NCBI RefSeq assembly: GCF_965208555.1
Contig: NZ_OZ242342.1
Coordinates: 1,302,001 to 1,366,000 of the forward strand
Reading direction: 5' to 3'
Source of the DNA: Poriferisodalis sp965208555
GTDB taxonomy: Bacteria; Actinomycetota; Acidimicrobiia; Acidimicrobiales; Poriferisodalaceae
DNA: 64,000 nt
Made by a program: the position numbers and the translations under genes
Notes under the pieces: generated by a model
The model's database searches: none
Told to the model about the DNA's origin: nothing
The model's input: only the letters and a program-made list of their open reading frames with translations
Part shown: in pieces, positions 8,346 to 18,403 of the stretch
How the letters are laid out: each line of letters starts with the position of its first letter
How positions within the stretch are numbered: the first letter of the stretch is position 1

Positions 8346-9333
8346 CGCCACCCCGACCGCAGAGGCCGCAGGGCCGGCAGGCAGCGGTTCGGCGCAGCGC
8401 GGGCGGCGCGGCCCCGACCGCGTCGGGCGGGCCGTGTACCGCTTCCTGCGCTCGATACCGGCCTGGGTGCTGTGGCTGATGGTGATCGTCTGGAGCGTTC
8501 CCACTGGCAGCCTGTTCCTCAACTCGTTCCGGCACCGTGACGATCAGCGCGCCTCGGGCTGGTGGACATCGTTCACCGAAGGCAACTGGACGCTGGAGAA
8601 CTACGCCGATGTGCTGTCGTCGGGTGAGCAGACCGGCGGGCTGTGGCAGGCGCTGCTCAACTCGTTCGCCATCGCCATCCCGGCCACGATCATCCCCATC
8701 GCCATCGCCGCCCTGGCGGCGTACGCGTTCGCGTGGATCCCGTTTCGAGGCCGCGAGTGGCTTTTCATCGGCACCGTCTCGCTGCTGGCCTTGCCCAACC
8801 AGGTGGCCTTGCTGCCGCTGCTGCAGATGTTCGCCGGCGGTGCCCACTGGACCCTTCCCGGCACCGAGATCGTCGTCACGCTGTTCCCCGACTTCAGCCT
8901 CGCCGGCACCGCGACGGCGGTCTGGCTGACCCACACCGCGTTCGCCCTGCCGTTCGCCATCTTCTTGCTGCACAACTACATCTCGACGCTGCCCGGCGAG
9001 CTGTTCGAGGCAGCCCGCATCGACGGCGCCGATCACTTCACCATCTTCTGGCGCATCGTGGTGCCGCTGTCGGTTCCCGCCTTGGCGGCCTTCGCCATCT
9101 TCCAGTTCCTGTGGACCTGGAACGACTACCTGATCGCCTTGACCATGCTCGGCGCCGCAGGCGAGAACTACCCCGCCACCATAAAGATCGCCTCGATGGC
9201 CGGCGAGTTCGGCCTGCGCGAACATCTGCTGTCGGCCGGTGCCTTCGTGCAGGCAGGCGTGCCGATGCTGGTGTTCTTCTTCCTGCAGCGGTTCTTCGTG
9301 CGCGGGCTGTTGGCCGGCTCGGTGAAGTCTTGA
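8338..9333 (+). CDS. Sugar ABC transporter permease 2 (AglG-like)
   Basis: A 331-residue MalG/AglG-type permease starting at a GTG inside the end of permease 1, which indicates translational coupling. A cytoplasmic Ala/Gly-rich N-terminus is followed by six predicted membrane segments. The EAA loop is EAARIDGADHFTIFWR near residue 223, followed by VVPLSVPAL. With permease 1 it forms the channel powered by the ATPase encoded on the other strand at 12526-13686. Confidence 0.93.
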   Translation: MSSATPTAEAAGPAGSGSAQRGRRGPDRVGRAVYRFLRSIPAWVLWLMVIVWSVPTGSLFLNSFRHRDDQRASGWWTSFTEGNWTLENYADVLSSGEQTGGLWQALLNSFAIAIPATIIPIAIAALAAYAFAWIPFRGREWLFIGTVSLLALPNQVALLPLLQMFAGGAHWTLPGTEIVVTLFPDFSLAGTATAVWLTHTAFALPFAIFLLHNYISTLPGELFEAARIDGADHFTIFWRIVVPLSVPALAAFAIFQFLWTWNDYLIALTMLGAAGENYPATIKIASMAGEFGLREHLLSAGAFVQAGVPMLVFFFLQRFFVRGLLAGSVKS

Positions 9334-9338
9334 CGTCT

Positions 9339-10262
9339 GTGGACGCTTCGAATCTGGTGCGCACGGGCCCACGAGGGCTCGGACCGGGCGGCGTCGAGGT
9401 CGGGCCGCTGGCGCTGGGCCTGTGGCGCTTCACCGGCACTGACGTCGGGCGGAACGCGGAGCTGATCGAAGCCGGGCTGGACCTCGGCATGAACTTGGTG
9501 GACATCGCCGACGTCTACGGACTGGACTGGGGCGGCACCGGCTTCGGAGCCTGCGAGGAGAACCTGGGTGCGGTGCTGCGGGCCCGGCCCGACTTGCGCG
9601 ATCGCATGGTGCTGGCCACCAAGGGCGGCATCGTGCCGCCGGTGCCCTACGACTCGGGCGCCGCAGCCATGCGGTCGGCGTGCGAGGCCTCGCTGGACCG
9701 GCTGGGGACCGACCGCGTCGACCTCTACCAGGTGCACCGGCCCGACATGTTCACCCATCCGTCCGAGGTGGCTGCCGCGCTCGACGGGCTGGTCGCCGAC
9801 GGGCTCGTCGGCGCCGTGGGGGTCTCCAACTACACGCCGGCCCAGACCCGGGCCCTGGCGGCCCACCTGGAAGCACCGCTCGTGAGCACCCAGCCCGAAT
9901 ACTCGGCCGCCTGCCTCGATCCGCTACGCGACGGCACGCTCGACCTGTGCTCGGAGATGGGCATGGTGCCGCTGGCATGGAGCCCGCTGGCAGGCGGGCG
10001 ACTTGTGGGGTCGGGAGCCTCGGCCGGCGACGTTCGACCAGAACTGCTGGCCACGCTGGACCGCCTGGCCGAGCGGGAAGGCGTCGACCGGGCTGCGGTG
10101 TGCGTGGCCTTCGTGCTGGCTCATCCCACTGCGCCGGTGGCCATTGTCGGCAGCCAGCAGCCCGAACGGCTCGAAGCACTGCAGGCAGCGCTCAGCGTGC
10201 AGCTCGATCGCAACGACGTATACGACCTTGTCGAAGCCTCCGAAGGTCAGCCATTGCCGTGA
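9339..10262 (+). CDS. Aldo/keto reductase family oxidoreductase
   Basis: A 307-residue NAD(P)H-dependent (alpha/beta)8-barrel reductase. Visible family features are GLWRFTGTDVG near 26, NLVDIADVYG with the Asp and Tyr of the tetrad near 52-58, the Lys in LATKGG near 92, and VDLYQVHRPD near 127 with the tetrad His. VGVSNYTPAQ marks the cofactor side. GTG 9339 is preferred, with TTG 9330 overlapping the permease stop as an alternative. In the oxidative sulfoquinovose pathway an aldo/keto reductase (SmoB) reduces 6-dehydroglucose to glucose, and the position beside an SsuD-like monooxygenase suggests the same job. A general sugar dehydrogenase is the alternative. Confidence 0.9.
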   Translation: MDASNLVRTGPRGLGPGGVEVGPLALGLWRFTGTDVGRNAELIEAGLDLGMNLVDIADVYGLDWGGTGFGACEENLGAVLRARPDLRDRMVLATKGGIVPPVPYDSGAAAMRSACEASLDRLGTDRVDLYQVHRPDMFTHPSEVAAALDGLVADGLVGAVGVSNYTPAQTRALAAHLEAPLVSTQPEYSAACLDPLRDGTLDLCSEMGMVPLAWSPLAGGRLVGSGASAGDVRPELLATLDRLAEREGVDRAAVCVAFVLAHPTAPVAIVGSQQPERLEALQAALSVQLDRNDVYDLVEASEGQPLP

Positions 10263-11422
10263 GCGACGGCACGCACGAGGCCGAGGACGGAGGCGAAACC
10301 GCGGCCCGAGCGGCCCGTGAGCCGATGCGATTCGGTGTCATCGGCACCGGCATGATGGGCATCGAGCACATCGCCAACGTCATCGCGCTGGACGGCGCCG
10401 AGGTCGCGGCGTTGTGCGACAACTGGGAGCCGTCGCTCAAGGCGGCCCAGCACGAGCTGACGTGCCACGGGCTCGACCCGGTGCCGGAGTTCGAGAACCA
10501 CCAAGACTTGCTCGATGCCGGCCTGTGCGATGCGGTCGTCGTCGCGACGCCCAACCACCTGCACACCGACATCGTCCTGGACGCGGCGGATGCCGGCGTG
10601 CCCCAGCTCGTCGAGAAGCCGCTGGCCACCACGCTGGATGACTGCCGCCGCATCATCGACGGCGTCGGGGCGCTCGGGGCTGACGCACCGCTGGTGTGGG
10701 TGGGTCTCGAGTACCGCTACATGGCGCCGGTGGCCGCGCTGATCTCCCAGGCGCACGCCGGGGCGGTCGGGCAGATCCGCATGGTGGCCATCCGCGAGCA
10801 CCGCTTCCCGTTCCAGCCGAAGGTGCGCGACTGGAACCGGTTCAATCGCAATACCGGCGGGACGCTGGTGGAGAAGTGCTGCCACTTCTTCGACCTCATG
10901 CGGGTCATCGTTCCGAGCGAGCCGGTGCGCGTCATGGCGTCGGGCGCGCAGGATCTGAACCATCTCGACGAGCGCTACGGCGACGAGACGCCCGACATCT
11001 TGGACAACGCGTTCGTGATCGTCGACTTCGCCTCCGGCGCGCGGGCGCTGCTGGACCTGTGCATGTTCGCCGATGCCACCCGCAACCAGGAAGAGCTGTC
11101 GGTGGTGGGCGATGACGGCAAGCTCGAAGCACTGATCCCCGACGATGTGCTGCGAATCGGCGTACGCGAACGCGACTGGATCGGCAACGTGACCGAGCAG
11201 CAGATCGCCAGCACCGCGCCCGTGACTGGCCACCACCACGGCTCGTCGTACATCGAACTGGAGCGCTTCCGCGACGCCGTGCTCACGTCGAGCCCCGCGG
11301 AGTGCACCCTGGCCGACGGGCTGTGGTCGGTGGCCATCGGCCGCGCCGCCCACATCTCGATTGACGAAGGCCGGCCCGTGCAGATGAGCGAGCTGCTCAC
11401 CCCTGCGGAGCTGGGCCAGTGA
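10259..11422 (+). CDS. Gfo/Idh/MocA-family NAD(P)-binding protein (possible NAD-dependent glycosidase)
   Basis: A 387-residue protein with an N-terminal Rossmann fold (FGVIGTGMMGIEHI), VATPNHLHTDIV near 95, and EKPLATTLDD near 117, whose EKP Lys is typical of the family. The C-terminal domain contains EHRFPFQPKVRDWNRFNR and GGTLVEKCCHFFDLM. GTG 10259 overlaps the reductase stop as GTGA; ATG 10325 is the alternative start and begins directly at the Rossmann fold. Family members oxidise sugars, but relatives (GH109, GH4-like mechanism, and the more recent GH188 sulfoquinovosidases) use NAD to cleave glycosides. The latter would supply the missing glycosidase step here. That assignment is inference. 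Confidence 0.88.
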   Translation: MSDGTHEAEDGGETAARAAREPMRFGVIGTGMMGIEHIANVIALDGAEVAALCDNWEPSLKAAQHELTCHGLDPVPEFENHQDLLDAGLCDAVVVATPNHLHTDIVLDAADAGVPQLVEKPLATTLDDCRRIIDGVGALGADAPLVWVGLEYRYMAPVAALISQAHAGAVGQIRMVAIREHRFPFQPKVRDWNRFNRNTGGTLVEKCCHFFDLMRVIVPSEPVRVMASGAQDLNHLDERYGDETPDILDNAFVIVDFASGARALLDLCMFADATRNQEELSVVGDDGKLEALIPDDVLRIGVRERDWIGNVTEQQIASTAPVTGHHHGSSYIELERFRDAVLTSSPAECTLADGLWSVAIGRAAHISIDEGRPVQMSELLTPAELGQ

Positions 11423-11450
11423 CTGCGGCCCAGCTTGCGGAGCCGCAGCC

Positions 11451-12521
11451 ATGAGCACAGCCGCGCCGGAGATCGCCTGGTTCTCGGCGCTGTGCGACGA
11501 CGACTACGAGTTCCTGGGCGTGCCCGACCCGACGCTGGCCAGCACGTGGGAGCACTGCGCCGACATCGTCACCACGGCAGAGCGCAACGGCTTCGACAAC
11601 GTGCTGCTGCCCTCCGGCTACACGCTGGGCATCGACGCCACGGCGTTCGCCGCAGGCATCGCCACGCGCACCCAGCGCATCAACCTGCTGCTGGCCGTGC
11701 GCATGGGCGAGCTGTGGCCGCCTCAGCTCGCGCGCCAGCTCGCCTCCATCGACCAGATGGCGGAAGGCCGTCTCACCATCAACATCATCTCCAGCGACCT
11801 GCCCGGTGCCCCGCTGCCCTCAGGCCCCCGCTACCAGCGCACCCGGGAGTACATGGAGGTGCTGCGAACCTTGCTCGACGGCCAGCCGGTCGACTTCGAC
11901 GGCGAGTTCGTCTCGGTGCAGCTCGACCCACCACGCGTCGGCACCGTCAGCGGTCGCTGCCCGCCCTTCTACTTCGGCGGCTTCTCCGACGACGCCAAGC
12001 ACACCGCAGCGGTCGCCGCCGATGTGTTCCTCACCTGGCCCGACACGGTTGCAGGCGTTGCGGCAACAGTCAGCGAGATGCGAGACCGGGCGAGCGCAGT
12101 GGGGCGCGAGCTGAAGTTCGGCCTGCGGTCCCACGTGATCGTCCGCCCCACCAACGCAGAAGCCATCGATGCCACCCGACGATTGGTCAGCCAGCTCGAC
12201 GACGACACCGGTGCATCGATCCGGGCACGGGCGCTCGACTCAGCCTCCGTCGGCGTGCAGCGGCAAGCCCAGCTACGCGACAGCGCCGACGACGACGGCT
12301 TCGCCGAGGCAGGCCTGTGGACCGGAATCGGCCGAGCCAGGAGCGGCGCCGGAGCAGCCATCGTGGGCGACCCCGACGAGGTCGCCGCCAAGCTCGACGC
12401 CTACCGGGACGCAGGCATCGATGCGTTCATCCTGTCCGGCTACCCCCACATCGCCGAATGCGACCTCTTCGGCCAACTGGTGCTGCAGACCATGCCGCAC
12501 CGCAAGCTCTGGAACCCCTGA
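11451..12521 (+). CDS. SsuD/SmoC-like FMN-dependent sulfonate monooxygenase
   Basis: A 356-residue class-C flavin monooxygenase of the bacterial luciferase-like fold, collinear with E. coli alkanesulfonate monooxygenase SsuD. Residues matching the SsuD sulfonate/flavin pocket are visible: Trp196 (FLTWPD), Arg226 and His228 (FGLRSHVIV), Arg297 (GIGRARSG), Tyr331 and His333 (SGYPHI). The first strand reads WFSALCDDDYEFLG where SsuD has WFLPTHGDGHYLG, so the SsuD His is replaced. My recollection is that sulfoquinovose monooxygenases (SmoC) share this CDDDYEFLG form. Expected reaction: reduced FMN and oxygen convert a C6-sulfonated sugar to an aldehyde and sulfite. A flavin reductase partner is not seen in the window. 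Confidence 0.88.
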   Translation: MSTAAPEIAWFSALCDDDYEFLGVPDPTLASTWEHCADIVTTAERNGFDNVLLPSGYTLGIDATAFAAGIATRTQRINLLLAVRMGELWPPQLARQLASIDQMAEGRLTINIISSDLPGAPLPSGPRYQRTREYMEVLRTLLDGQPVDFDGEFVSVQLDPPRVGTVSGRCPPFYFGGFSDDAKHTAAVAADVFLTWPDTVAGVAATVSEMRDRASAVGRELKFGLRSHVIVRPTNAEAIDATRRLVSQLDDDTGASIRARALDSASVGVQRQAQLRDSADDDGFAEAGLWTGIGRARSGAGAAIVGDPDEVAAKLDAYRDAGIDAFILSGYPHIAECDLFGQLVLQTMPHRKLWNP

Positions 12522-12525
12522 GAAC

Positions 12526-13686
<1,161 letters not shown>

Positions 13687-13730
13687 ATGACCCCTCTCTC
13701 AGGCACGCGCACCTGCGCGGCCGAGGCTAG

Positions 13731-13748
13731 TCCGCAAGCGATTGCGGA
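13731..13748. promoter_or_regulatory. LacI-type operator in the divergent ugpC / aldolase promoter
   Basis: TCCGCAAGCGATTGCGGA has perfect seven-base arms around GCGA and contains the LacI-type core CAANCGNTTG. It sits 45 bases before the ATPase start on the minus strand and 37 bases before the aldolase start on the plus strand, so one bound repressor could control both directions. Confidence 0.75.
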
Positions 13749-13784
13749 CGGGTCGTGGGGAGGCGGCGTGGCAGACTTCGCGCT

Positions 13785-14546
13785 GTGAATGCTCGCGACA
13801 TCGCCGCGGCAGCGGCTGAACCGTTCGAATCCGATCCGCACGCCGAACGCGCCCGGCTGATGGACGATCTGGCCCGTGCGTACCGCCTGTTCGGGGTGCT
13901 GCGCTGGGGCGAGCTGGGTGACGGCCACATCACCTGCCGCGACCCGCTTCAGCCCGACCACATGTGGCTGCTGCGCTACGGCGTGCCGTTCGAGCGGGCC
14001 AGCGCCGGTGACCTCGTGCTGGTGGCGCCCGACGGCACCGCGACTGACCAGCAGGGCCGGCCCGCGGCCATCAACGAGAGCGCGTACACCATCCATCACC
14101 CGATCCACGAGGCCAGACCCGACATCGGCGCTGCCGCCCATACGCACACGCAGTGGGGCACGCCGTTCTCGGCCGAGCGCCGCATGATCGAGCCCATCAA
14201 CCAGGAAGCCACCTGCTTCTTCGAGGACCACGCCCTCTTCGATGACGAAGAGGTGCAGGTCATGTCGACGGACGGCGGCAAGCGCATCGCCGCCGCGCTG
14301 GGCGACTGCCGCACCGTGATCCTGGCGAACCACGGCCTGTTGACCGTCGGTGCGAGCCCGGCCGATGCTGTCGGTTGGTTCGTGCTCGCCGAGCGAGTCG
14401 CCGAGGTGCAGATGAAGGCCCGTGAAGCGATCCCGATCTCGGCCGAGTCGGCACGCATCGCCCGGGAAGACCTGACCGGGGCCGACTTCGGCTGGACGCT
14501 CTTCGGCTGGGCCGCACGCCGTCACCTGCCGCACGAGTTCGCTTGA
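13785..14546 (+). CDS. Class II aldolase/adducin family protein
   Basis: A 253-residue zinc-dependent aldolase-fold protein. The metal ligands are visible in AAHTHTQWGTPFSA near residue 125 and LANHGLLTVG near 184. The fold includes L-fuculose- and L-ribulose-phosphate aldolases and epimerases as well as uncharacterised proteins. GTG 13785 is chosen because CAGACT at 13772-13777 lies seven bases upstream, the leaderless arrangement used elsewhere in the window. It is followed after 54 bases by glpD. The substrate is unknown; a role in splitting or isomerising a sugar acid or phosphate from the regulon is inference. Confidence 0.88.
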   Translation: MNARDIAAAAAEPFESDPHAERARLMDDLARAYRLFGVLRWGELGDGHITCRDPLQPDHMWLLRYGVPFERASAGDLVLVAPDGTATDQQGRPAAINESAYTIHHPIHEARPDIGAAAHTHTQWGTPFSAERRMIEPINQEATCFFEDHALFDDEEVQVMSTDGGKRIAAALGDCRTVILANHGLLTVGASPADAVGWFVLAERVAEVQMKAREAIPISAESARIAREDLTGADFGWTLFGWAARRHLPHEFA

Positions 14547-14600
14547 TCCCCCAACCGCGGCGGATTCGGTTGATTCGGCAGAGATCAAGATGGGCGGGCA

Positions 14601-16415
14601 GTGACTGACGCCGTCGCATCCCCACACGCCGCCAGCGATCGGTTGGGGCCGACGCAGCGCGCCGCGTGGCTCGACGAGCTGAGCAGCACCCAGGGCGACG
14701 GCCGCGTCGACGTGGTGGTCATCGGCGGCGGGGTCACCGGAGCCGGCTGCGCGCTGGACCTGGCGCTGCGGGGCCACAGCGTGGCGCTGCTCGAGCAGCG
14801 CGACCTGGCATCGGGCACCTCGAGCCGTTCGTCGAAGCTGATCCACGGAGGCCTGCGCTACCTGCAGCGCCTCGAGTTCGGCCTGGTGTCCGAGTCGCTC
14901 ACCGAGCGCCGCCTGCTGCTGGGCCGGCTGGCGCCGCACCTGGTGCGTCCCGTGCAGTTCCTCTATCCCATCCGGCGGGGCTGGCGCGAACGGCTGCGCA
15001 CCGGGCTGGGCATCGCGCTGTACAGCCTGATGGCCGGCCGGGGGCGCCACGCCCACGGCTCGCACCGGCACCTGGGCGCGCGCGGCACCCAGCGCCTGGC
15101 GCCCGGCCTCGATGCCCGCGTCGTGCGGGGCGGCATCACCTATTGGGACGGCCAGACCGACGACGCCCGACTCGTGGTGGCCATCGCCCGAACCGCTGCC
15201 GCCAACGGGGCGCGCATCCTCACCTCCACCCGCGTGCAGGAACTGGTGGTCGCCGACGGCGCCGTGAGGGGAGTGATCGCGCACTGCGGCGAGACCGGTC
15301 GCACCTTCAAGCTGGAGGCCGACGCGGTGATCAATGCCACGGGCGTGTGGACGAGCCAGATCGAGCAGCTTGCCGACCACGGCACCCAGCCCGCCGAGGG
15401 ATCCCGCACCCGGATCCGCGCCTCGAAGGGGATTCACCTGCTGGTGCCAAGGGATCGCATCGACCTGCAGTGCGGCTTGATCGTGCCCACACCGCCCAGC
15501 GTGCTGTTCGTGGTGCCCTGGGGCGAGCGCTGGATCGTCGGCACCACCGACAGCGACTGGGATCTCGACTACGCCCACCCTGCCGCGAGCAGCGCCGACA
15601 TCGAACTGCTGCTCGAGCGCCTCAACGGCGTGCTGGCCCGCCCGATCAGCCGCGACGACATCTGCGGCGTCTATGCCGGCCTGCGCCCGCTGGTGGCGGG
15701 CGATGCCCCGGATTCGGCTGAGCAGTCCGCCAAGCTGAGCCGCGAGCACGCGATCACCCGGGTGGCGCCGGGGCTGGTCTCGGTGGCGGGCGGCAAGTAC
15801 ACGACCTACCGGGTCATGGCTGCCGACACGGTCGAGATGGCGCTCGGCGAGGTGTGGGCGGCCCGGGGCGGCCCGGCGCCGCAGCTTCCCCGCCGCCGCC
15901 GTGACGCTGCTGCTCGCCGATCGGCCACGCTGGTCACGCCGCTCGTGGGTGCGGAGGGCTATGAGGAGCGGCGACGACGCCACGACGAGCTCGGTGCCCG
16001 TGTGGGGCTGAGCCGCGCTGCGGCTGCGCATCTGCTGGACCGCCACGGCGACCGGATCGACGAGGTGCTCGAGCTGATCGCCGACCGGCCCGACTTGGGC
16101 CGGCTGCTGGCGGAGGGGCTGCCGTACCTGCGAGCCGAGGTCGTCCACGCAGTGCGAAGCGAAGGCGCCCTGCACCTCGACGACGTGCTGACCCGGCGGA
16201 CACGGCTGTCGGTGGAATCATTCGACCGCGGCGTCGACGCCGCGCAGGACACCGCCGAACTGATGGCCGCTGAGCTCGGCTGGACTCCCGAGACCATCGA
16301 GCGCGAGGTGTGGCACTACCGGGCACGCGTGGAAGCCGAGCGCGACAGCCAGACCCGACCTGACGACCAGACCGCCGACGCCGCCCGCCTCGGCGCCCCC
16401 GACATCCGTCGCTGA
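14601..16415 (+). CDS. glpD: Glycerol-3-phosphate dehydrogenase, FAD-dependent
   Basis: A 604-residue flavoenzyme oxidising glycerol-3-phosphate to dihydroxyacetone phosphate at the membrane. The FAD fold is VVVIGGGVTGAGCALDLAL (about 38-56), followed by the GlpD signature GTSSRSSKLIHGGLRYL near 72-88 and a C-terminal GlpD domain from about 460. It starts at GTG with GGGCGGG upstream. No glycerol kinase is in the window. Its place behind the operator-controlled aldolase suggests that the glycoside used by this regulon carries glycerol, such as glucosylglycerol or sulfoquinovosyl glycerol. Confidence 0.95.
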   Translation: MTDAVASPHAASDRLGPTQRAAWLDELSSTQGDGRVDVVVIGGGVTGAGCALDLALRGHSVALLEQRDLASGTSSRSSKLIHGGLRYLQRLEFGLVSESLTERRLLLGRLAPHLVRPVQFLYPIRRGWRERLRTGLGIALYSLMAGRGRHAHGSHRHLGARGTQRLAPGLDARVVRGGITYWDGQTDDARLVVAIARTAAANGARILTSTRVQELVVADGAVRGVIAHCGETGRTFKLEADAVINATGVWTSQIEQLADHGTQPAEGSRTRIRASKGIHLLVPRDRIDLQCGLIVPTPPSVLFVVPWGERWIVGTTDSDWDLDYAHPAASSADIELLLERLNGVLARPISRDDICGVYAGLRPLVAGDAPDSAEQSAKLSREHAITRVAPGLVSVAGGKYTTYRVMAADTVEMALGEVWAARGGPAPQLPRRRRDAAARRSATLVTPLVGAEGYEERRRRHDELGARVGLSRAAAAHLLDRHGDRIDEVLELIADRPDLGRLLAEGLPYLRAEVVHAVRSEGALHLDDVLTRRTRLSVESFDRGVDAAQDTAELMAAELGWTPETIEREVWHYRARVEAERDSQTRPDDQTADAARLGAPDIRR

Positions 16416-16448
16416 GCGGGGCTTCGTCCGGCCTCTTAGATTTGCACG

Positions 16449-17207
16449 ATGGTCGTTGATTACGAAGTCCAGGGGCGGGTCGCGATCTTCACGCTGAACC
16501 GGCCCGAAGCCCGCAATGCCATCAGCCACGAAGTGTCATCGGAGATGGAAGCCCATCTCGACACCTTCGAGGCCGATCCCGAGGTGTGGGTCGGCATCCT
16601 GGCCGGCACCGGCACGGTGTTCAGCGCCGGGGCCGACCTGAAGTCGGTGGCCGCCAAGAAGCCCATCGAGACAGAGAAGGGCGGTTTCGCCGGGCTGGCC
16701 CGCTACCCCCGCACCAAGCCGCTGATCGCGGCAGTGGACGGGGCTGCGCTGGCCGGAGGTCTCGAGATCGTGCTGTCGTGCGACCTGGTGGTGGCCTCGC
16801 CTCGGGCTCGCTTCGGCATTCCCGAGGTGAAGCGGTCGCTGGTGGCCGCTGCGGGCGGGCTGTTCCGGCTGCCGCAGGTGGTGGGCCGCAACGTGGCCCT
16901 GGAGCTGGCCATGACCGGCGACCCGATCTCGGCCGAGCGCGCCTTCCAGCTCGGGCTGGTCAACGAGATGGCCGCCGAGGGCGAGGTGGTGCCCGCCGCG
17001 ATCGCCCTCGCTGATCGGATCATCGCGAACGCCCCCAAGGCCGTGCGCGAGAGCCGTGCCGTGGTGCTCGAGAGCCACGCCCGCTCCGAGGACGACGGTT
17101 GGGAGATCACCAAGGATCACTTCCGCAGCATCCTGGGAACCGAGGACTTCCTGGAGGGGCCACGGGCGTTCGTCGAGAAGCGCGATCCCGTCTGGACCGG
17201 CCGCTGA
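16449..17207 (+). CDS. Enoyl-CoA hydratase/isomerase family protein
   Basis: A 252-residue crotonase-fold protein acting on acyl-CoA thioesters. The oxyanion-hole stretches are FSAGADLKSVA near 58 and DGAALAGGLEIVLSCDL near 98. The catalytic-Glu region reads FGIPEVKRSLVAAAGGLFRL, so only one of the two hydratase glutamates is clearly present and isomerase or hydrolase activity is possible. TAGATT at 16437-16442 lies six bases before the ATG, indicating leaderless transcription. It starts a new functional block, and no neighbour fixes its substrate. Confidence 0.92.
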   Translation: MVVDYEVQGRVAIFTLNRPEARNAISHEVSSEMEAHLDTFEADPEVWVGILAGTGTVFSAGADLKSVAAKKPIETEKGGFAGLARYPRTKPLIAAVDGAALAGGLEIVLSCDLVVASPRARFGIPEVKRSLVAAAGGLFRLPQVVGRNVALELAMTGDPISAERAFQLGLVNEMAAEGEVVPAAIALADRIIANAPKAVRESRAVVLESHARSEDDGWEITKDHFRSILGTEDFLEGPRAFVEKRDPVWTGR

Positions 17208-17333
17208 GCCCGGAGGCGTTCTGAGCGCTCCGTCCATAGGGCAGACTCGCGGTCTGCTCCGGTTGCCCCCGACACGGATATCCAACCGGCCGCACCCGAC
17301 AGCTCAGCCCGTAGCTCAACGAGGAGCGACGCC

Positions 17334-18326
17334 ATGGCCTACACCGCGCCGACTGACGCATTCAGGTTCGATGAGTTCCGCTCCGCGGTAGAGGGCAAGC
17401 GGGTGCTCATCACCGGTGCCGGCAAGGACGGCGGCATCGGCCAGGCGATGGCGCTCAGCGCCGGACTCAACGGCGCCGGGGCCGTCGGCATTCACTTCCA
17501 TCGCAGCTATGAGGACGGGTTCGACCTGGTGGACCGCCTTCGCGACGAGGGCGTGCATGCCTTCCCAGTGCAGGCCGATGTCACCAACCTGCGCGACCTG
17601 TGGGCCATCCGCAGCTACGTCATCGACCAGATGGGCGGCCTGCCGCCGAATCTGGTGATCTGCAATTCGGGGCTCACCGAATCGGGCTACAACCTGGGTC
17701 GCACGCTGCGCCAGGTGGAGGGCGAGTCCACGTCGCTGCGGCGGGCCCGGGTGCGCCAGCATTTCATCGACAACCTCGAGCAGTCCCGGCTGGTGCTCGA
17801 CACCAAGGTCGACGGCTTTCTGGCGTCGACGCACCTGTGGGCGGGCGAGGCGGTGCATGCCGGCGAGCAAGCCCAATTCGTGTACGTGTCGTCCCGCCAG
17901 GCGGTCGACCCCGGGCCGGCTGTGCCCGGCTACGCGCTCAGCAACTGGGCAGTGCTGCAGCTTCCCAAGGTGCTGAAGGTGAACCTGGGCCGCAGTGCCG
18001 ACCTGGTGAGCTGCTTCACGCTGCTGCTGCCGTTCGTGCGCACCGGCATGACCAACGAGTACGCCGGCAACGAGCGGGTCTTCGGCCGCTGGCAGCCGCG
18101 GATGCTGGAGCCGTGTGAGATGGCCGAGGCGTTCATGGCGCTGCTGGCCCGCCCGACCGACGAGACCGACGGCGCGATGTACGAGCTGATGGTGAGCGCT
18201 GCCGAAGGCACCGAGACCGACCCTGGCGGGCCCCCGCCGGTGGAGCTGGTCTGGCATCAGCTCGCGCTGAACCTCGACGAGCAGCCCGTCGACTGGAGCG
18301 CCGCCGACCCGCTGCGTTTCGCCTGA
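17334..18326 (+). CDS. Short-chain dehydrogenase/reductase family protein
   Basis: A 330-residue Rossmann-fold oxidoreductase with GKRVLITGAGKDGGIGQAMA near residue 22 and an adenine-site Asp region QADVTNLRD near 81. VYVSSRQAVDPGPAVPGYAL near 182-201 supplies the catalytic Ser and a Tyr, but the position expected for the YxxxK Lys reads YALSN, so the active site is atypical. GAGGAG lies about eight bases upstream of the ATG. It is longer than the usual 250 residues. Substrate unknown. Confidence 0.85.
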   Translation: MAYTAPTDAFRFDEFRSAVEGKRVLITGAGKDGGIGQAMALSAGLNGAGAVGIHFHRSYEDGFDLVDRLRDEGVHAFPVQADVTNLRDLWAIRSYVIDQMGGLPPNLVICNSGLTESGYNLGRTLRQVEGESTSLRRARVRQHFIDNLEQSRLVLDTKVDGFLASTHLWAGEAVHAGEQAQFVYVSSRQAVDPGPAVPGYALSNWAVLQLPKVLKVNLGRSADLVSCFTLLLPFVRTGMTNEYAGNERVFGRWQPRMLEPCEMAEAFMALLARPTDETDGAMYELMVSAAEGTETDPGGPPPVELVWHQLALNLDEQPVDWSAADPLRFA

Positions 18327-18369
18327 TCGAAAAATAATGAGAACCAACGAAGTTGGGCCTGCCAGCATG

Positions 18370-18403
18370 ACGAGAGCCGCACCCCGAAGAGTGCGGCTCT
18401 CGT
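18370..18403. terminator. 13-bp stem-loop after the SDR gene
   Basis: ACGAGAGCCGCAC at 18370-18382 pairs perfectly with GTGCGGCTCTCGT at 18391-18403 around CCCGAAGA. It follows the SDR stop by 43 bases and abuts the tRNA-like module. It lacks a T-tract, so it may be a terminator helped by other factors or a structural part of that RNA. Confidence 0.6.

Noticed and set aside
6960..8522. A 520-codon minus-strand frame
   Set aside because: It is antisense to the permease genes and rich in His, Gln and Asp from reversed hydrophobic codons; there is no start signal.
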